From AC-32 sp035455605 (GTDB lineage: Bacteria; Actinomycetota; Thermoleophilia; Gaiellales; Gaiellaceae), in contig DATIER010000123.1 of NCBI GenBank assembly GCA_035455605.1, positions 1-8,953 of the forward strand: a DNA stretch of 8,953 nt, in the 5' to 3' direction. The stretch's first letter is position 1. The number at the start of each line of letters is the position of its first letter. The position numbers were made by a program, and so were the translations under genes. The notes under the pieces are model-generated. The model was given only the letters and a program-made list of their open reading frames with translations. It was not told the origin of the DNA and searched no databases. Shown piece by piece: positions 6,450-8,953 of this stretch.

Positions 6450-8540
6450 ATGGCGACGACCCAGACGCAGATCGCGCTCGAGAACGTCCGCAACATCGGG
6501 ATCATGGCCCACATCGACGCCGGCAAGACGACCACGACCGAGCGGATCCTCTACTACACCGGACGGACCCACAAGATGGGCGAGGTGCACGAGGGCGCCG
6601 CGGTGATGGACTGGATGGCGCAGGAACAGGAGCGCGGCATCACGATCACGTCTGCGGCGACGACGGCCTCGTGGCGCGATTTTCGTATCAACATCATCGA
6701 TACGCCCGGGCATGTGGACTTCACGGTCGAGGTCGAGCGCAGCCTCCGCGTGCTCGACGGCGCGATCGCCGTCTTCGACTCGGTCGCAGGTGTCGAGCCG
6801 CAGTCCGAGACGGTCTGGCGGCAGGCCGACCGTTACCGCGTGCCGCGGATCGCGTTCATCAACAAGATGGACCGCACCGGCGCGGACTTCTTCGCCGCCG
6901 TGCAGTCGATGGTCGACCGCCTCGGCGCGCGCCCGGTGCCGGTGCAGCTGCCGCTCGGGCAGGAGGAGCACTTCCGCGGCGTGATCGACCTCGTCGAGAT
7001 GAAGGCGATCGTCTACGAGGACGACCTCGGCACGAAGATGGACACGGTGGAGATCCCGGAGGAGCTGCTCGAGCAGGCGCAGGAGTACCACCACCAGCTG
7101 ATCGACGCGGTCGCCGACCACGACGACGAGCTGCTCGAGACGTATCTGCTCGACGAGGAGGCGGTCACGCCCGAGATGCTGAAGCGCGCCCTGCGGGCCG
7201 CGACGCTGGACATCAGCGTGACCCCGGTGCTCGCCGGCTCGGCGTTCAAGAACAAGGGCATCCAGCCGCTGCTCGACGCCGTCGTCGACTACCTGCCGAG
7301 CCCGCTCGACGTGCCGCCGGTGCACGGCATCGACCCGCGCACGGAGAACGAGCTCTCGCGCCGCCCGGCGCTCGACGAGCCGTTCTCGGCGCTCGTCTTC
7401 AAGGTCATGTCCGATCCGTACGTCGGCAAGCTGACGTACTTCCGCGTCTACTCCGGCCAGCTGAAGGCCGGCGGCCGCGTGCTGAACACGACCACCGGCA
7501 AGTCCGAGCGGATCGGCCGCATCCTGCAGATGCACGCCAACCACCGCGAGGAGCGCGAGGAGATCGGCGCGGGCGAGATCGCCGCGGGCGTCGGCATCAA
7601 GAGCTCGACCACGGGTGACACGCTCGCGATCGACACGGCGCCGATCCGGCTCGAGTCGATGGACTTCCCGGAGCCGGTGATCTCGGTCGCGATCGAGCCG
7701 AAGACGAAGGCCGACCAGGACAAGCTCTCGGCCGGGCTGCAGCGCCTCGCCGAGGAGGACCCGACTTTCCGCGTCCAGACGGACGAGGAGACGGGCCAGA
7801 CGCTGATCTCCGGCATGGGCGAGCTCCATCTCGAGATCATCGTCGACCGCCTGATGCGCGAGTTCTCGGTCGACGCGAACGTCGGCCGGCCGCAGGTCGC
7901 CTACCGCGAGACCTTCGGCCGCCCCGTCGAGAAGATCGAGGGCAAGTTCGTGCGCCAGACCGGCGGCCGCGGGCAGTACGGCCATGCCGTGATCAACGCC
8001 GGCCCGACGGAGCCGGGCGAGGGCTACGACTTCGTCGACAAGATCGTCGGCGGCAAGATCCCGCGCGAGTACATCGGCCCCGTCGACCTCGGCATCCAGG
8101 AGGCGATGGAGTCCGGCGTGCTGGCCGGCTACCCGGTTGTCGACGTCCGCATCGAGCTCGTGGACGGCTCCTTCCACGACGTCGACTCGAGCGAGATGGC
8201 CTTCAAGGTCGCGGGCTCGATGGCGTTCAAGGAAGCCATGAAGCGCTCGAAGCCGAAGCTGCTCGAGCCGGTGATGGCCGTCGAGGTGGTCACGCCCGAG
8301 GACTACCTCGGCGACGTGATGGGAGACTTGAACTCGCGGCGCGGCCGCGTCGAGGGCCTGGAACCGCGCGGGAACGCGCAGGCGATCCGGGCGCGCGTCC
8401 CGCTGGCGACCATGTTCGGATACGCGACCGACCTGCGCTCGACGACGCAGGGGCGGGCCACGTTCACCATGCAGTTCGATCGCTACGAGGAAGTGCCTCA
8501 GTCGATCGCCGGCGAGCTCGTCGACTCGCAGCAGAGCTAA
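6450..8540 (+). CDS. fusA: Translation elongation factor G
   Basis: EF-G is the GTPase that drives tRNA-mRNA translocation and, with RRF, ribosome recycling. The product is 696 aa, full length. GTPase motifs are complete: G1 AHIDAGKT (20-27), switch I RGITITS (62-68), G3 DTPGH with catalytic-type His88, G4 NKMD (138-141) and G5 GSAF (263-266). The later domains are conserved, including the domain III block SGMGELHLEI, the domain IV GGRGQYGH and FHDVDSSEMAF segments, and the domain V RRGRVEG. I prefer the ATG at 6450, five bases after the rpsG stop, because GGTGGTGA lies five bases before it and the N-terminus fits the family. In-frame GTG codons at 6438 and 6441 would overlap rpsG and add only MVSS or VSS. 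It looks like a canonical housekeeping EF-G1 rather than a mitochondrial-type or resistance paralogue. Confidence 0.98.
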   Translation: MATTQTQIALENVRNIGIMAHIDAGKTTTTERILYYTGRTHKMGEVHEGAAVMDWMAQEQERGITITSAATTASWRDFRINIIDTPGHVDFTVEVERSLRVLDGAIAVFDSVAGVEPQSETVWRQADRYRVPRIAFINKMDRTGADFFAAVQSMVDRLGARPVPVQLPLGQEEHFRGVIDLVEMKAIVYEDDLGTKMDTVEIPEELLEQAQEYHHQLIDAVADHDDELLETYLLDEEAVTPEMLKRALRAATLDISVTPVLAGSAFKNKGIQPLLDAVVDYLPSPLDVPPVHGIDPRTENELSRRPALDEPFSALVFKVMSDPYVGKLTYFRVYSGQLKAGGRVLNTTTGKSERIGRILQMHANHREEREEIGAGEIAAGVGIKSSTTGDTLAIDTAPIRLESMDFPEPVISVAIEPKTKADQDKLSAGLQRLAEEDPTFRVQTDEETGQTLISGMGELHLEIIVDRLMREFSVDANVGRPQVAYRETFGRPVEKIEGKFVRQTGGRGQYGHAVINAGPTEPGEGYDFVDKIVGGKIPREYIGPVDLGIQEAMESGVLAGYPVVDVRIELVDGSFHDVDSSEMAFKVAGSMAFKEAMKRSKPKLLEPVMAVEVVTPEDYLGDVMGDLNSRRGRVEGLEPRGNAQAIRARVPLATMFGYATDLRSTTQGRATFTMQFDRYEEVPQSIAGELVDSQQS

Positions 8541-8542
8541 CG

Positions 8543-8553
8543 AAGGGAAAGGA
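8543..8553 (+). promoter_or_regulatory. Double purine-rich ribosome binding site of tuf
   Basis: The 17-base gap between fusA and tuf is almost all purine: AAGGGA at 8543-8548 and AAGGA at 8549-8553, lying nine and four bases before the ATG. Either could pair with the 16S 3' end, which fits the very high translation rate expected of EF-Tu. No promoter or hairpin fits in the gap, so tuf is presumably cotranscribed with fusA. Confidence 0.7.
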
Positions 8554-8557
8554 AGGA

Positions 8558-8953
<396 letters not shown>

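Noticed and set aside
6432..8177. 581-codon open frame antisense to fusA
   Set aside because: It lies fully under the conserved EF-G gene, with composition (Val/Asp/Leu/Arg/His) expected of the reverse frame of G/C-ending codons.

Overview
The window is a high-GC bacterial chromosome segment. It covers the junction between the RNA polymerase cluster (3' part of rpoC) and the str operon (rpsL-rpsG-fusA-tuf). The strong G/C third-position bias, the RpoC without the large trigger-loop insertion of Proteobacteria, and a TTGACG-N18-TACCAT type promoter point to Actinomycetota. A deep-branching class such as Thermoleophilia (Solirubrobacterales or Gaiellales) is my best guess, but this is pattern recognition, not a computed placement.

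Layout: (1) 1-2373, + strand, the C-terminal 790 codons of rpoC. The window opens immediately after the catalytic Asp triad. (2) 2374-2434, a short spacer with a strong GC hairpin and a poor T-tract. (3) 2435-4171, + strand, a secreted protein of unknown function with a glycosidase-like N-terminal half and a C-terminal half that resembles the helical part of SurA/parvulin chaperones. (4) 4168-5337, - strand, a membrane-anchored GAF-GGDEF diguanylate cyclase with intact active site and inhibitory site. It is convergent with the secreted gene, and the two stop codons share one CTAG. (5) 5338-5602, a divergent intergenic region with the str promoter, a small inverted repeat next to the -35 box, and a terminator-like hairpin in the rpsL leader. 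(6) 5603-8953, + strand, rpsL, rpsG, fusA and the first 132 codons of tuf, tightly packed with a 1-base overlap and gaps of 5 and 17 bases.

The housekeeping part supplies transcription elongation (RpoC) and translation (S12, S7, EF-G, EF-Tu). The unusual part is the roughly 3 kb between rpoC and rpsL, which in many bacteria are adjacent or nearly so. Here it holds an exported protein and a c-di-GMP synthase on the opposite strand. No mobile element ends, transposase, tRNA, rRNA or CRISPR repeats were seen. The best candidates for something undescribed are the two-domain secreted protein and the terminator-like hairpin in the rpsL leader.
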